From: Actinomycetes bacterium
Lineage (GTDB): Bacteria > Actinomycetota > Thermoleophilia > RBG-16-64-13
DNA length: 64,000 bases
Direction of reading: 5' to 3'
NCBI GenBank assembly: GCA_024637035.1
Contig: JAGXFW010000004.1
Span: 124,001 to 188,000, forward strand
How positions within the stretch are numbered: the first letter of the stretch is position 1; every line of letters starts with the position of its first letter. The notes beneath the pieces are model-generated. The model was not told where the DNA came from. It worked only from the letters and a program-made list of their open reading frames with translations, and made no database searches. Below are positions 44,484-55,156 of the stretch, piece after piece. Position numbers and translations under genes: made by a program.

Positions 44484-45188
44484 ATGCGTAAGATGATCGC
44501 CCTGGGCATGGGCCTCGGCATACTACTTGTCTCCGGTGCGCTGTGGCTGGCGGCCGGACACGACTCGGAAGCGATGCTGCCGCCCGCTACTACGAGTGCG
44601 GCTGGGGCCGCTGCTGGACGGGACTCGGAGGAGATGGCGCGGCAGGCCGATGAGACCACGACCGCGATAAGCGCAGAAGAGTTTCCGCCGATAACCCAGA
44701 AGTTCCACGCTCTCTACGATTATGGGTCCCTGACTGTTGCCGGACAAACGGCGTATTCGGATGTCATCGTCGTCGGAGAGGTGGTCAAGATCGATCCGGC
44801 GCGTTGGAACAGCCCCGACGGCAAGAGTTGGATCCCCGCCGATCCGCTGGTGATCCCGTGGGTCTTCCGGACTTTCTGGGTGCAGCCGATCGAGGTGGTG
44901 AAGGGACGTCCTACCATCAGCGGGCCGATCCCCTTCTTTGTACACGGGGGGACCGAGGGCGAGGCGAGCGCGCCGGTCGACGTTGGGGAGACCGTCTTGG
45001 TCTTTGGGTGGGTGGCGCCCAAGAATACCGCCACGGATGGCTACTGGCCGGAGGGCTATCTGGCCATCGTCGACGAATACAGCATCTACCGGCCGGAAGG
45101 AAACCAGTTCACCAACGGCGTGGCTGATCCGTACATCGGCGTCGTCACTTTGGATGAGGTGCGTCAGCTGGTGGCACGCGGGGAGTAG
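44484..45188 (+). CDS. Exported paralogue family P, copy 2
   Basis: The 234-residue protein is closely related to the copies at 39934-40659 and 46801-47442: the signal segment LGILLVSGALWLAAG, then SDVIVVGEVVKIDPARWNSPDG, FWVQPIEVVKG and VDVGETVLVFGWVAPKNTATDG. It follows the frameshifted protease gene closely. The function is unknown; export is predicted from the N-terminus. Confidence 0.65.
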   Translation: MRKMIALGMGLGILLVSGALWLAAGHDSEAMLPPATTSAAGAAAGRDSEEMARQADETTTAISAEEFPPITQKFHALYDYGSLTVAGQTAYSDVIVVGEVVKIDPARWNSPDGKSWIPADPLVIPWVFRTFWVQPIEVVKGRPTISGPIPFFVHGGTEGEASAPVDVGETVLVFGWVAPKNTATDGYWPEGYLAIVDEYSIYRPEGNQFTNGVADPYIGVVTLDEVRQLVARGE

Positions 45189-45256
45189 TAGCCGGGCGCG
45201 GGCCGCCGTCTTGCGTTCACGGTGGGGCTGCTGGGTCTGGATTGGCCCGCGGCCCA

Positions 45257-45366
45257 GCGGCCGTAAAGCAGGTCGAGCAGTCCTTCCCGAGTCAAGTCGT
45301 GATGCCGCGAGACCTCGGCGAGCACTCCCGCTGGCGTTCCGACTCGAAGGGGGTCGTGCGTCTCGA
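45257..45366 (-). pseudogene. hicA C-terminal fragment
   Basis: The frame reads PLRVGTPAGVLAEVSRHHDL and REGLLDLLYGR, matching residues about 49-81 of the intact HicA at 38366-38611. There is no start codon region. The matching N-terminal part lies 2.1 kb away at 47478-47576, on the same strand and in the correct order. Confidence 0.75.
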
Positions 45367-45379
45367 CGTCACCCGAAGC

Positions 45380-46282
45380 TCACTCGACTTCGGCTGACAC
45401 GCCCGCCTTCCCCACCACCAACCCCAACCCCTCCGCGTCCACCCGCACGGTATCCCCGTCGCAGACGTCGCCCCGCAAGAGCGCCAACGCGATCCTGTCC
45501 TGCAGTTCCTTCTGGATGAGGCGCTTCAAAGGCCGCGCCCCGTAGGCCGGGTCGTAGCCTTGGGCGGCCAAGTAGTCGAGGGCTTCCTCTGAGAGTTCCA
45601 GGGCGATGTCGCGCTCGGCGAGGCGGGCCCGCAGTTCCCCCAGCTGGATCTCCACGATCGTGCGGATGTGCCCGCGCGAGAGCCGGTGGAAGATGACGGT
45701 GTCGTCCACCCGGTTCAGGAACTCCGGCTTGAAGGTGGCCCGCATGGCCTCCATCACCCGGTGGTTCATGTCGACCTCGGTGAGGTCGGGGTCGAGGATC
45801 CACTGGCTGCCGATGTTGCTGGTCATGATCACCACGGCGTTCTTGAAGCTCACGGTGCGTCCGTGGCCGTCGGTGAGGCGGCCCTCGTCCAGGATCTGCA
45901 GGAGGATGTTGAACACGTCGGGGTGGGCCTTCTCGATCTCGTCGAGCAGGAGCACGGAGTAGGGGCGGCGGCGGACGGCCTCCGTCAGGTATCCGCCCTC
46001 CTCGTAGCCCACGTAGCCCGGAGGGGCACCGATCAAGCGGGCCACGGAGTGCTTCTCCATGAACTCACTCATGTCGATGCGCACCATGGCCTTCTCGTCG
46101 TCGAACATGAACTCGGCCAGGGCACGGGCGAGTTCGGTCTTGCCCACCCCGGTGGGCCCGAGGAAGATGAAGCTGCCGATGGGGCGCTCGGGATCCCCGA
46201 GGCCGGCGCGGGCGCGGCGCAGGGCGTTCGCCACTACTTCGAGGGCGTCGTCTTGGCCGACCACGCGGCTGTGTTCGAACAC
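45380..46282 (-). CDS. Truncated ClpB-like protein (fragment A: second AAA+ domain only)
   Basis: The 300-residue open frame from a GTG is nearly identical to the C-terminal third of the intact ClpB. Walker [15 protein letters not shown], Walker [12 protein letters not shown], the sensor and arginine-finger regions and the C-terminal domain are all intact. The first residues FEHS replace ClpB sequence, and the last few differ (AGVSAEVE). It may be a decaying duplicate, or expressed as an ATPase domain that could interfere with ClpB hexamers. It is flanked by the junction repeat. Confidence 0.7.
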   Translation of the reverse strand: MFEHSRVVGQDDALEVVANALRRARAGLGDPERPIGSFIFLGPTGVGKTELARALAEFMFDDEKAMVRIDMSEFMEKHSVARLIGAPPGYVGYEEGGYLTEAVRRRPYSVLLLDEIEKAHPDVFNILLQILDEGRLTDGHGRTVSFKNAVVIMTSNIGSQWILDPDLTEVDMNHRVMEAMRATFKPEFLNRVDDTVIFHRLSRGHIRTIVEIQLGELRARLAERDIALELSEEALDYLAAQGYDPAYGARPLKRLIQKELQDRIALALLRGDVCDGDTVRVDAEGLGLVVGKAGVSAEVE

Positions 46283-46355
46283 CGGATAGAATGGGCTGGA
46301 AACCTATTGACTTCCGCGGCGGGGGGGGTAGTCTCAAAGACACTGCGGCTACCAG
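46265..46355. repeat. Junction repeat, copy 3
   Basis: Nearly identical to 43551-43641, placed between clpB fragment A and the protease remnant. It includes GTTCGAAC, GGATAGAATGGG, the CCTATTGACTTCCGCGG core, a G-run and TAGTCTCAA. Confidence 0.85.
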
Positions 46356-46395
46356 AGCGGTATCTGGCCGCCAACTTCTTCTAAGCGAGGATGGA

Positions 46396-46784
46396 ATGAG
46401 CCGAGGTTTGGTGATTCGAATCGCAGGGCTGGCTCTGATAATGGCCTAGGCATGACGGGGGTAGGCTTGGCGGATGAGCCTCCTCCTTGGTACTACTCGT
46501 TCAATGGCTACCTCCCCTCGACCGACGAGCACGTGTATTCCAGAGAGAACAACACCAACGAACCGTATCCGGCAATATACTGGGGAAACGGTGATGCGCC
46601 GAACATGCGGGATCGCCAGAGTGTGATTACGCACGAGCTTGGCCACGTAATCAAGCTGCAGCACCCCGGACTAATCCGCTCTGGTGATCCGCAGACCATG
46701 TTGAGCTACTACACTTCAACCGCGATGCGAACGCCCAACGGTGACGATAATTTCGCTCTCAAGAAACTCTACCCGGCTCCCTGA
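46396..46784 (+). pseudogene. Metzincin-like protease remnant
   Basis: This is a shortened copy of the protease at 43684-44468. The signal peptide frame (SRGLVIRIAGLALIM) ends at a TAG at 46447 after a one-base loss, and the rest continues in another frame from about 46452. About 120 codons between NEPYPA and YWGNGD are missing. HELGHVIKLQH keeps the HExxHxxxxxH pattern. The C-terminus NGDDNFALKKLYPAP is identical to the other copy. The signal-less frame of 110 residues is unlikely to be functional. Confidence 0.75.
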
Positions 46785-46800
46785 CGAAGGAGATCACACC

Positions 46801-47442
46801 ATGCGCAAGCTGATCGCTCTAGGGCTGACTCTCGGAATACTACTCGTTGCCGGTACCTTGTGGGTGACCGCTGGACGGGACTCGCAAGCGACGCCGCAGC
46901 AGGCTGATACGAACGTAGCGGCGACAAACGAAGAAGAATTCCCGCGCCTGACCCAGCAGACCGAGTTTCTCTACGACAAGGATGCCGGAAACGTTTCCAC
47001 GCAAACGGCGCATTCGGACATAGTCGTCGTCGGCAAGGTCGTCAAGATCGATCCCGCACGCTGGAACAGCCCCGATGGGAAGTATTGGATTCCCCCCGAT
47101 CCTGTGGTTCCGTGGCTCTTCCGGACCTTCTGGGTGGAACCGACCGAGGTGCTGAAGGGAAGCCCCACCGACAGCGGGCCGATTCCCTTCTTCTTGGTGG
47201 ATGGAGTCGAGGGTGTGGCGGACGGGCCCGTGGACGTGGGCGAGACTGTCCTGGTCTTTGGCTACGAATCGGAACAGAATACAGCCACGGATGGCTACTG
47301 GCCGATAGGTTACAAGCCCAACGTCGGTGAATACAGCATCTATAAGCCGGACGGAGACCGGTTCATCAACGGTGACCGTGATCCGCTTGTCGGGATCACC
47401 ACATTGGATCAGGTGCGCCAGTTGGTGGCCAGCGAGAAGTAG
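46801..47442 (+). CDS. Exported paralogue family P, copy 3
   Basis: The 213-residue protein has the family signal (LIALGLTLGILLVAGTLWV) and the domain with SDIVVVGKVVKIDPARWNSPDG, FWVEPTEVLKGSP and VDVGETVLVFG. It has one unit of the post-signal repeat. AAGGAG precedes the ATG. The 3' end overlaps the antisense hicA fragment. Function unknown. Confidence 0.65.
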   Translation: MRKLIALGLTLGILLVAGTLWVTAGRDSQATPQQADTNVAATNEEEFPRLTQQTEFLYDKDAGNVSTQTAHSDIVVVGKVVKIDPARWNSPDGKYWIPPDPVVPWLFRTFWVEPTEVLKGSPTDSGPIPFFLVDGVEGVADGPVDVGETVLVFGYESEQNTATDGYWPIGYKPNVGEYSIYKPDGDRFINGDRDPLVGITTLDQVRQLVASEK

Positions 47443-47576
47443 TAGCAGGGTGAGGGTGCATTAGCAACCGCCGACCGGAGGCGCATGTGGCTTCCTGTTT
47501 GCCGGCTCGGCTCGTAACCGAGGGCGCGGAGGGCGCCTACGAGTTCCTCCCCAGAGACGTCCCGCGGAAGCCTCAT
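47409..47576 (-). pseudogene. hicA N-terminal fragment
   Basis: The frame starts with RLPRDVSGEELVGALRALGY and RQTGSHMRL, matching residues 1-33 of the intact HicA. After about 47478 the match stops and the frame runs into the antisense 3' end of family P copy 3 until a TGA at 47409. The start overlaps the antitoxin stop, as in the intact pair. Confidence 0.75.
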
Positions 47577-47782
47577 ACGGCTATGACTTCTTCTCTCACG
47601 AAGTGAAGGCGGATGATCCGGGGCCGCACGGTCTCATCGTCGTAGTGGCACAGTACGGCATCGCGCACCTGCGCCTCGAGATCCGCGAGGTCGTCGGCTT
47701 CGGTGAAGATAGAGACCCCGAGGGCCGCCGCCGTGTAGCCACCCTCGGGTGCTTCCTCAACCACGAAGATGATTTCGTTCAC
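47573..47782 (-). CDS. HicB-like antitoxin with a broken toxin partner
   Basis: The 69-residue protein (NEIIFVVEEAPEGGYTAAALG) is about 75% identical by eye to the antitoxin at 38608-38814 and ends with the same LHFVREEVIAV. It starts at a GTG. Its hicA partner is split, so it is probably an orphan antitoxin. Confidence 0.78.
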   Translation of the reverse strand: MNEIIFVVEEAPEGGYTAAALGVSIFTEADDLADLEAQVRDAVLCHYDDETVRPRIIRLHFVREEVIAV

Positions 47783-47863
47783 GGTGGGTCCTCCTGCGGT
47801 GGGTAGGTGACCAGTTCTGAGTATGCCGCCCCGGACACGTCGCCGGCCGCGTCGCAGCGTAGA

Positions 47864-50440
<2,577 letters not shown>

Positions 50441-50523
50441 ATCGGTCCTCCGCGGGGCGCGGGCGTGGGCGGGTGTGCGCGTCGAAGTCGGCGCGTACTG
50501 ATGCGATAATGGCGCGCATAAAA

Positions 50524-50552
50524 TCTTATACGATAAGACTCATATCTGTCAA
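50524..50552 (-). promoter_or_regulatory. clpB promoter with overlapping palindrome
   Basis: On the minus strand TTGACA (50547-50552) is followed after 16 bases by TATAAG (50525-50530), a strong sigma-70-like promoter. A perfect inverted repeat, TCTTAT-ACG-ATAAGA (50524-50538), covers the -10. This may be an operator. It does not match the HAIR consensus used by HspR, so the regulator is unclear. Confidence 0.65.
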
Positions 50553-50634
50553 CCGGGCGCGGACAGGAACGAACGCGGTTGCTGGGCCCCAACACCGCCG
50601 CCCTGTGGGGGCGCCGGCGCGCTTGGAGCGCCGA

Positions 50635-51756
50635 TCAGGTGGCGACAAGCCCCTGCAGAGCCGGCGAGGAACGCACGAGGTCGAGCGCCGCGTCGGCGTG
50701 GCCGGGGCTGTACCCGTTCCCCATGATCATGGTGACGTCCTTGCCGACTCCCTCCGCCCCGAGGGTCGCGCGGGCGAAATCGGTGGCCATGCCGAAGAAC
50801 ACTACGGTGCCACCGTCGCGCGTGGCGAGGATCGAGGCCATCTCGGTGCCTGGAGCACTCACGCAGTTGACGGTGAGGTCGGCGTGGCGGCTCCCCGTCG
50901 CCGGTAGATATGACGCCAGCATCTCGAGAGCCTGGGTGGCGTCACCTTCGAGCACGATCGTGGGAGCGGTTGGGGCCGAATTGTTGCCGTCGCCGGCCGC
51001 CATGGCGGCTGCCAGTTCCTTTGCCCGCCCTCCCGCCTCGGCGGGATAGCACCACATCACCACGAGTCCGTCGGGCCCGACTCTTCGGGCGGCGACGGCT
51101 TGGCACAGCAATCCGGCTCTGCCGCCACCACCCAGGATCAGTACAACGTCACCTGTGCGGACGAAGTGGTCGACGTAGGCAGGAGCCCCAGCCACGTCGA
51201 GCACCGCCAAGGCTGACGATTCCGGCAGGTCGGGGGGGAGTACGGCGAAGGCGGCGCTCGCGAAGAGAACCGCGGTACCGCGCACCGGGATCTGCGGCGA
51301 CGTCGGATCGACGGTACCGATCTCAGTCAGGCGCAGCGGTGTGAGGGTAAGACTCACCAGGCTCGCGACTCGGGGCGCCGGCGCTCCGGTTTCGGCGGCC
51401 GCGGCCAAGAGACCCTGCATCTCACCCGCTCTCGGGTGTTCGGGCCCCACCTCGATGACGGTGCCGCAGAGCACGCCGCCCGATCCGGTCACCGGGTTGT
51501 GCATCTTGCCGCGCTCCTCGACGATCCCGGCCACGCGACGTGCGATCGCGCGGCCGTCGTCAGCGCACTCTTGGCGCAACTGCAGGAAGGAGGCCGCGTC
51601 GAGGTTGAGGGTGTCGACCGCGATCAAGAGCTCGTTCGGGGCGATGTGCGGCCGCGGGTCGAGGCGAAGTGCGGATTGTGGAAGCGCCCCCGGAGGCTCC
51701 AGGACGCGGTGCGTGCCGAGTGGGTCGGGGGCGGTCCAGACGGCTGAAGCGGGCAC
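50635..51756 (-). CDS. kdd: L-erythro-3,5-diaminohexanoate dehydrogenase
   Basis: The protein (about 373 residues) matches the Kdd enzyme of lysine fermentation, which oxidatively deaminates 3,5-diaminohexanoate with NAD. Recognisable segments are GTHRVLEPPGALPQSA near the start, VDTLNLDAASFLQLRQE, ERGKMHNPVTGSGGVLCGTV and the Rossmann motif VVLILGGGGRAGLL. Other pathway genes (kamA, kce, kal) are absent from the window. The start is either the GTG at 51756 or one at 51771; a 15-base direct repeat covers both. Confidence 0.85.
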   Translation of the reverse strand: MPASAVWTAPDPLGTHRVLEPPGALPQSALRLDPRPHIAPNELLIAVDTLNLDAASFLQLRQECADDGRAIARRVAGIVEERGKMHNPVTGSGGVLCGTVIEVGPEHPRAGEMQGLLAAAAETGAPAPRVASLVSLTLTPLRLTEIGTVDPTSPQIPVRGTAVLFASAAFAVLPPDLPESSALAVLDVAGAPAYVDHFVRTGDVVLILGGGGRAGLLCQAVAARRVGPDGLVVMWCYPAEAGGRAKELAAAMAAGDGNNSAPTAPTIVLEGDATQALEMLASYLPATGSRHADLTVNCVSAPGTEMASILATRDGGTVVFFGMATDFARATLGAEGVGKDVTMIMGNGYSPGHADAALDLVRSSPALQGLVAT

Positions 51757-51776
51757 CGTAGAAGCGGGCACCGCGC

Positions 51777-52010
51777 TTAGGGGGCGGCCGCGGTCGTGGT
51801 GGTGGGCGCCTTCGTAGTGGTCGTGGGCGCGGCGGTCGTCGTGGTGGTGGGCGCCTTCGTGGTCGTGGTCGTGGGCGGCGGAGCCGTGGTGCCGGTGGGC
51901 GGTGGAGCGGTCGTGCCCGTGGTCGGCGGGGCCGTGGTCGGGAAGACTATCGTGCCCGTGCTTCCTCCGAAGGGGACTGAGGTCGTCGTGGTGCTCTCGG
52001 GCTGGTGGTG
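51777..52010 (-). other. Out-of-frame Thr/Pro-rich tail of the penicillin-binding protein
   Basis: After the PBP frame enters an unlikely Arg/Pro-rich end, another frame continues with PESTTTTSVPFGGSTG and long TTAPPTTGTTAPPPT-like repeats to a TAA at 51777. Actinobacterial class A PBPs typically end in such tails, so one base has probably been lost or gained near 52005-52015. It may be a true mutation or an error. Confidence 0.6.
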
Positions 52011-53983
52011 GGCCTGACCGCGAACTTGCTCTTGAAGGTGCGATCGTACGTGACAGGCACTGCCGGGGGCTGGAAGCTCTCCTCGGGGTAGTCGCCGATC
52101 ACCTCGCGCATGAACTTGTTCCAGATGATGGCCGGGTAACTTCCGCCGGTCACTCGTATCCCGTGGACATTGCGCATCTCGATCTGGGCTTCGGGGTGCC
52201 CGACCCAGACCGCGGTCGACAGCTGGGGGATGTAGCCGCAGAACCAGGCGTCCTGGTAGTTCTGGGCTGTGCCCGTCTTGCCGGCGGCGGGACGGTCGAG
52301 TCTGGCGCGTGTGCCTGTTCCGCCTCGCACGTTCGCCTCGAGTATCTTCGTGACCACGTACGCTACCCCCGGCGTGATGGCCTGCGTCTCGCGGGTCTCC
52401 GCTTCCCAGATCACCTTGCCCTTCGAGTCGGTGACGCTCAGGATGGAGGTGGGCAGCACTCGCCGCCCCGAGTTGGCGAGGGTGCCGTAGGCCGAGGCCA
52501 TCTCGAGGGGAGAGACACCGTAGGTGAGCCCACCCAGGGCGATGGCCGGGTTCGCATTGAGCGTGCTGGTGATGCCCATGCGCATCGCCACATCGACGAT
52601 GCGCTCCGCAGTCACGTCGAGAGCGAGTTGCGCGTACACAGTGTTATCGCTGCGGAGGGTGGCCTGGGAAAGGCTGGTAGACCCGTAGTAGCTGTTGCCG
52701 AACGTCTTGACCCTCCAGGGCTCACGACTGCCGGGGATGTCGAGTTCCAGGGGTTGCGACTCGTAGTAGGTGTTGTAGGGGTCGATGCCCTGCTCGACGG
52801 CGGCCGTGAGGGCGAAGGTCTTGAATGCCGACCCCGGCTGGCGGCGTCCCTGCGCGGCGAGGTTGAACTTGGAGCTGTCGTAGTCGCTGCCGCCTACCAT
52901 CGCTACGATGTGGCCGGTGCGGGTCTCGATGCAGACGAGCGCCGCCGACGGGTCGCCTTCGCGATCTAGGGTGGATCCTATGGCTTCCTGCGCGAGCACC
53001 TGGTAGCGAGGTTCGATCGTGGTCTGAACGGTGAGGCCGCCCTCGAACACCATATCCTCCCCGAACATGTCGATCAGCTGCTTCCGCACGTATGCAACCA
53101 CGTACGGCTCCTGCACCTTGGTGTAAGGGGACGCCTCGGCCAATTGCAGCTTCGACGCGGTGGCGTCGCGGTATTGGTCGTACGTGATGAAGCCGTTGCT
53201 GTACATGCGCGCCAGCACCACGTTGCGTCGCTCGACCGATAGGTCTGGGTTGTTGCGAGGGGAGTAGTCGGTAGGCGCCTGCAGAAGCCCCGCCAGGAGT
53301 GCGGCCTCGGGAAGAGTGAGCGCTCCTGGGTCCTTGTCGAAGTAGGTTCGCGTGGCAGTTTGTACTCCATACGCGTTCGAGCCGAAGTAGACCGTGTTCA
53401 GATACTGGTCGAGGATCTCGTCCTTCGACATCTTGGTCTCCAGTTGCCAGGCGAGGGTCATCTCGCGGAACTTCCGCGTCAGGCTGACTTCCCGGCGGTC
53501 CAGATACAGGTTCCCCACCAGCTGCATTGTGATGGTCGAGAACCCTTCTTCTACCGTGCCCGCCTGTAGGTTCACCAGACTCGAACGCAGGACGCCCTGC
53601 AAGTCGACCCCATTGTGCTGGTAGTAGCGCTCGTCCTCGATCGCGACGAGGGCGTCCTTCATGACCTTCGGGATGCGCTCGTGGCCGATGATGGTGCGGT
53701 TCTCGACACCGTGAAGATATGCGAGTAGCGTGCCGTCGGCCGCATAGATGCGCGAGGTCTCCGCCAGTACCACGCCCTCCTGGTCCTCCAGGCGAGGCAC
53801 GTCGCGCCCCACCGCCGCGGCGGTTTGGAGCCCCAAGGTCACCGCGCCGAGCCCGAGTATCATCGCGAGGAAGGGGGCCATCACGAGCGCGATGACCAGA
53901 GCCTGGCTTGTGCCCCGGCGTTGAGTACGCCGCCGGCGTCGGACCAGGCGGGCTCGACGATTGGTGCTGCGGCTCTTCGGCAT
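51947..53983 (-). CDS. Class A penicillin-binding protein
   Basis: The protein (about 678 residues in this frame) has a basic cytoplasmic tail, one membrane helix, a glycosyltransferase domain (ALVAIEDERYYQHNGVD, EGFSTITMQLVGNLYL) and a transpeptidase domain with the active-site SAFK (in GRRQPGSAFKTFALT), SDN and KTGT (AAGKTGTAQNY). It polymerises and cross-links peptidoglycan. The ATG at 53983 is chosen because MPKSRSTNRRARLVRRRRRT is the usual basic start. The last residues of this frame (SPRAPRRPQSPSEEARAR) differ from the expected Thr/Pro tail found in another frame. Confidence 0.92.
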   Translation of the reverse strand: MPKSRSTNRRARLVRRRRRTQRRGTSQALVIALVMAPFLAMILGLGAVTLGLQTAAAVGRDVPRLEDQEGVVLAETSRIYAADGTLLAYLHGVENRTIIGHERIPKVMKDALVAIEDERYYQHNGVDLQGVLRSSLVNLQAGTVEEGFSTITMQLVGNLYLDRREVSLTRKFREMTLAWQLETKMSKDEILDQYLNTVYFGSNAYGVQTATRTYFDKDPGALTLPEAALLAGLLQAPTDYSPRNNPDLSVERRNVVLARMYSNGFITYDQYRDATASKLQLAEASPYTKVQEPYVVAYVRKQLIDMFGEDMVFEGGLTVQTTIEPRYQVLAQEAIGSTLDREGDPSAALVCIETRTGHIVAMVGGSDYDSSKFNLAAQGRRQPGSAFKTFALTAAVEQGIDPYNTYYESQPLELDIPGSREPWRVKTFGNSYYGSTSLSQATLRSDNTVYAQLALDVTAERIVDVAMRMGITSTLNANPAIALGGLTYGVSPLEMASAYGTLANSGRRVLPTSILSVTDSKGKVIWEAETRETQAITPGVAYVVTKILEANVRGGTGTRARLDRPAAGKTGTAQNYQDAWFCGYIPQLSTAVWVGHPEAQIEMRNVHGIRVTGGSYPAIIWNKFMREVIGDYPEESFQPPAVPVTYDRTFKSKFAVRPTTSPRAPRRPQSPSEEARAR

Positions 53984-54181
53984 GATCCCCGCATTGTATC
54001 CGAACGGACGGCGTCTGGCATCGGTGGGGCGTTCGACCCGTCCCCTTGCATCGTGTAGGGTAAGCTGATGTTCGATGCAGATCCTTAGGCTTAGCTTGGG
54101 GTCCGAAAGAGATGCGAAGCCTAGGCGCCGGGACACCGAGGCCTTCTTCGGCCTCGGCCCGTCCGATGGGGAGGTGGTTCC

Positions 54182-55153
54182 TTGATCGCCGCGAGTAGGC
54201 TCGTTTCAGTAGCCCAACGCACCGTTAACAACTACGCACGCAAGAGACCTTTCTGCGTCTCCTTCGAGATCACCCGCAGCTGCAACGCCCGTTGTAAGCA
54301 CTGTCACCTACGTGGACGTATCCCCGAAGATCTCGCCAGCCCGGAGCGGTTCGGGCAGATCGCTCGTGAGCTCAATCCTATCGTCGTCCAGATCTCAGGG
54401 GGCGAACCGTTGATGCGTCCGGACCTACCGGACATCGTGCGCGCTGTTCGCAGGCCCGACCGAGCTCCGTACGTGGACATCACGACGAACGGGACCCTGT
54501 TGACCAAGGAGAAGTACCACGAACTCCGTGCGCTCGGCATCGATCAGTTCGGGATCTCGCTCGACTACCCCGACGAGCGACATGATGATTTCCGGGGAGT
54601 GGCCGGTCTCTTCAGGCGAATCGAAAGCCTCATCGAGAGCCTCGAGGGGGAGAAGAAGGCGATCACTCTTCTCTGCGTGGTGCAGAAGGACAACTTCCGG
54701 GATCTCGTCGGTATGGTGGAGCTGGCACACCGATGGAGCGTCAACATCAACTTCAGCACCTATACGTGGCTGCGTACTTCCAACAAGGACTACGTGCTCT
54801 CGCGTGCAGACATACACGACCTGAAGCCTATTGCGGAGAGAGCGCTCGAACTAGGTAGGTCGTATCGAAATCTCTACACTTCTTCGCACGTCTTCAAGAA
54901 GATGATCGAGTTCTTTGAGAACGAGTCGATTCCGCGCTGCAGGGCCGGGAGCAGATTCATGGTCGTCAATCCGGATGGAACCCTTTCCCCTTGTGGGCTC
55001 ATGATCAAATCCTACGATTCCATGGCGGAGCTTGAGCGGGACTCGGATTGCTGGGGAGATTGCTCTGCCTGCTACACAAGCATACGAGCGAATACCGAGA
55101 AGCCCTTCGATCAGATGGTATGGGACAGTGCGCGAGTGGTGACGTGGTCCTAG
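54182..55153 (+). CDS. Radical SAM protein with SPASM-like C-terminus
   Basis: The 323-residue protein has the radical SAM motif CNARCKHC (CxxxCxxC), VVQISGGEPLMRPDL, and a C-terminal Cys-rich region (CRAGSRFMVVNPDGTLSPCG, CWGDCSACY) that resembles the SPASM/twitch extension binding auxiliary clusters. The start is a TTG with GGGAGGTGG upstream. A role in peptide or lipid modification is typical but unproven. Confidence 0.8.
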   Translation: MIAASRLVSVAQRTVNNYARKRPFCVSFEITRSCNARCKHCHLRGRIPEDLASPERFGQIARELNPIVVQISGGEPLMRPDLPDIVRAVRRPDRAPYVDITTNGTLLTKEKYHELRALGIDQFGISLDYPDERHDDFRGVAGLFRRIESLIESLEGEKKAITLLCVVQKDNFRDLVGMVELAHRWSVNINFSTYTWLRTSNKDYVLSRADIHDLKPIAERALELGRSYRNLYTSSHVFKKMIEFFENESIPRCRAGSRFMVVNPDGTLSPCGLMIKSYDSMAELERDSDCWGDCSACYTSIRANTEKPFDQMVWDSARVVTWS

Positions 55154-55156
55154 CGG

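Noticed and set aside
51796-52017. Plus-strand Val/Gly-rich open frame
   Set aside because: It is the complement of the Thr/Pro-rich tail of the penicillin-binding protein; the repeats read as Val/Gly on the other strand.
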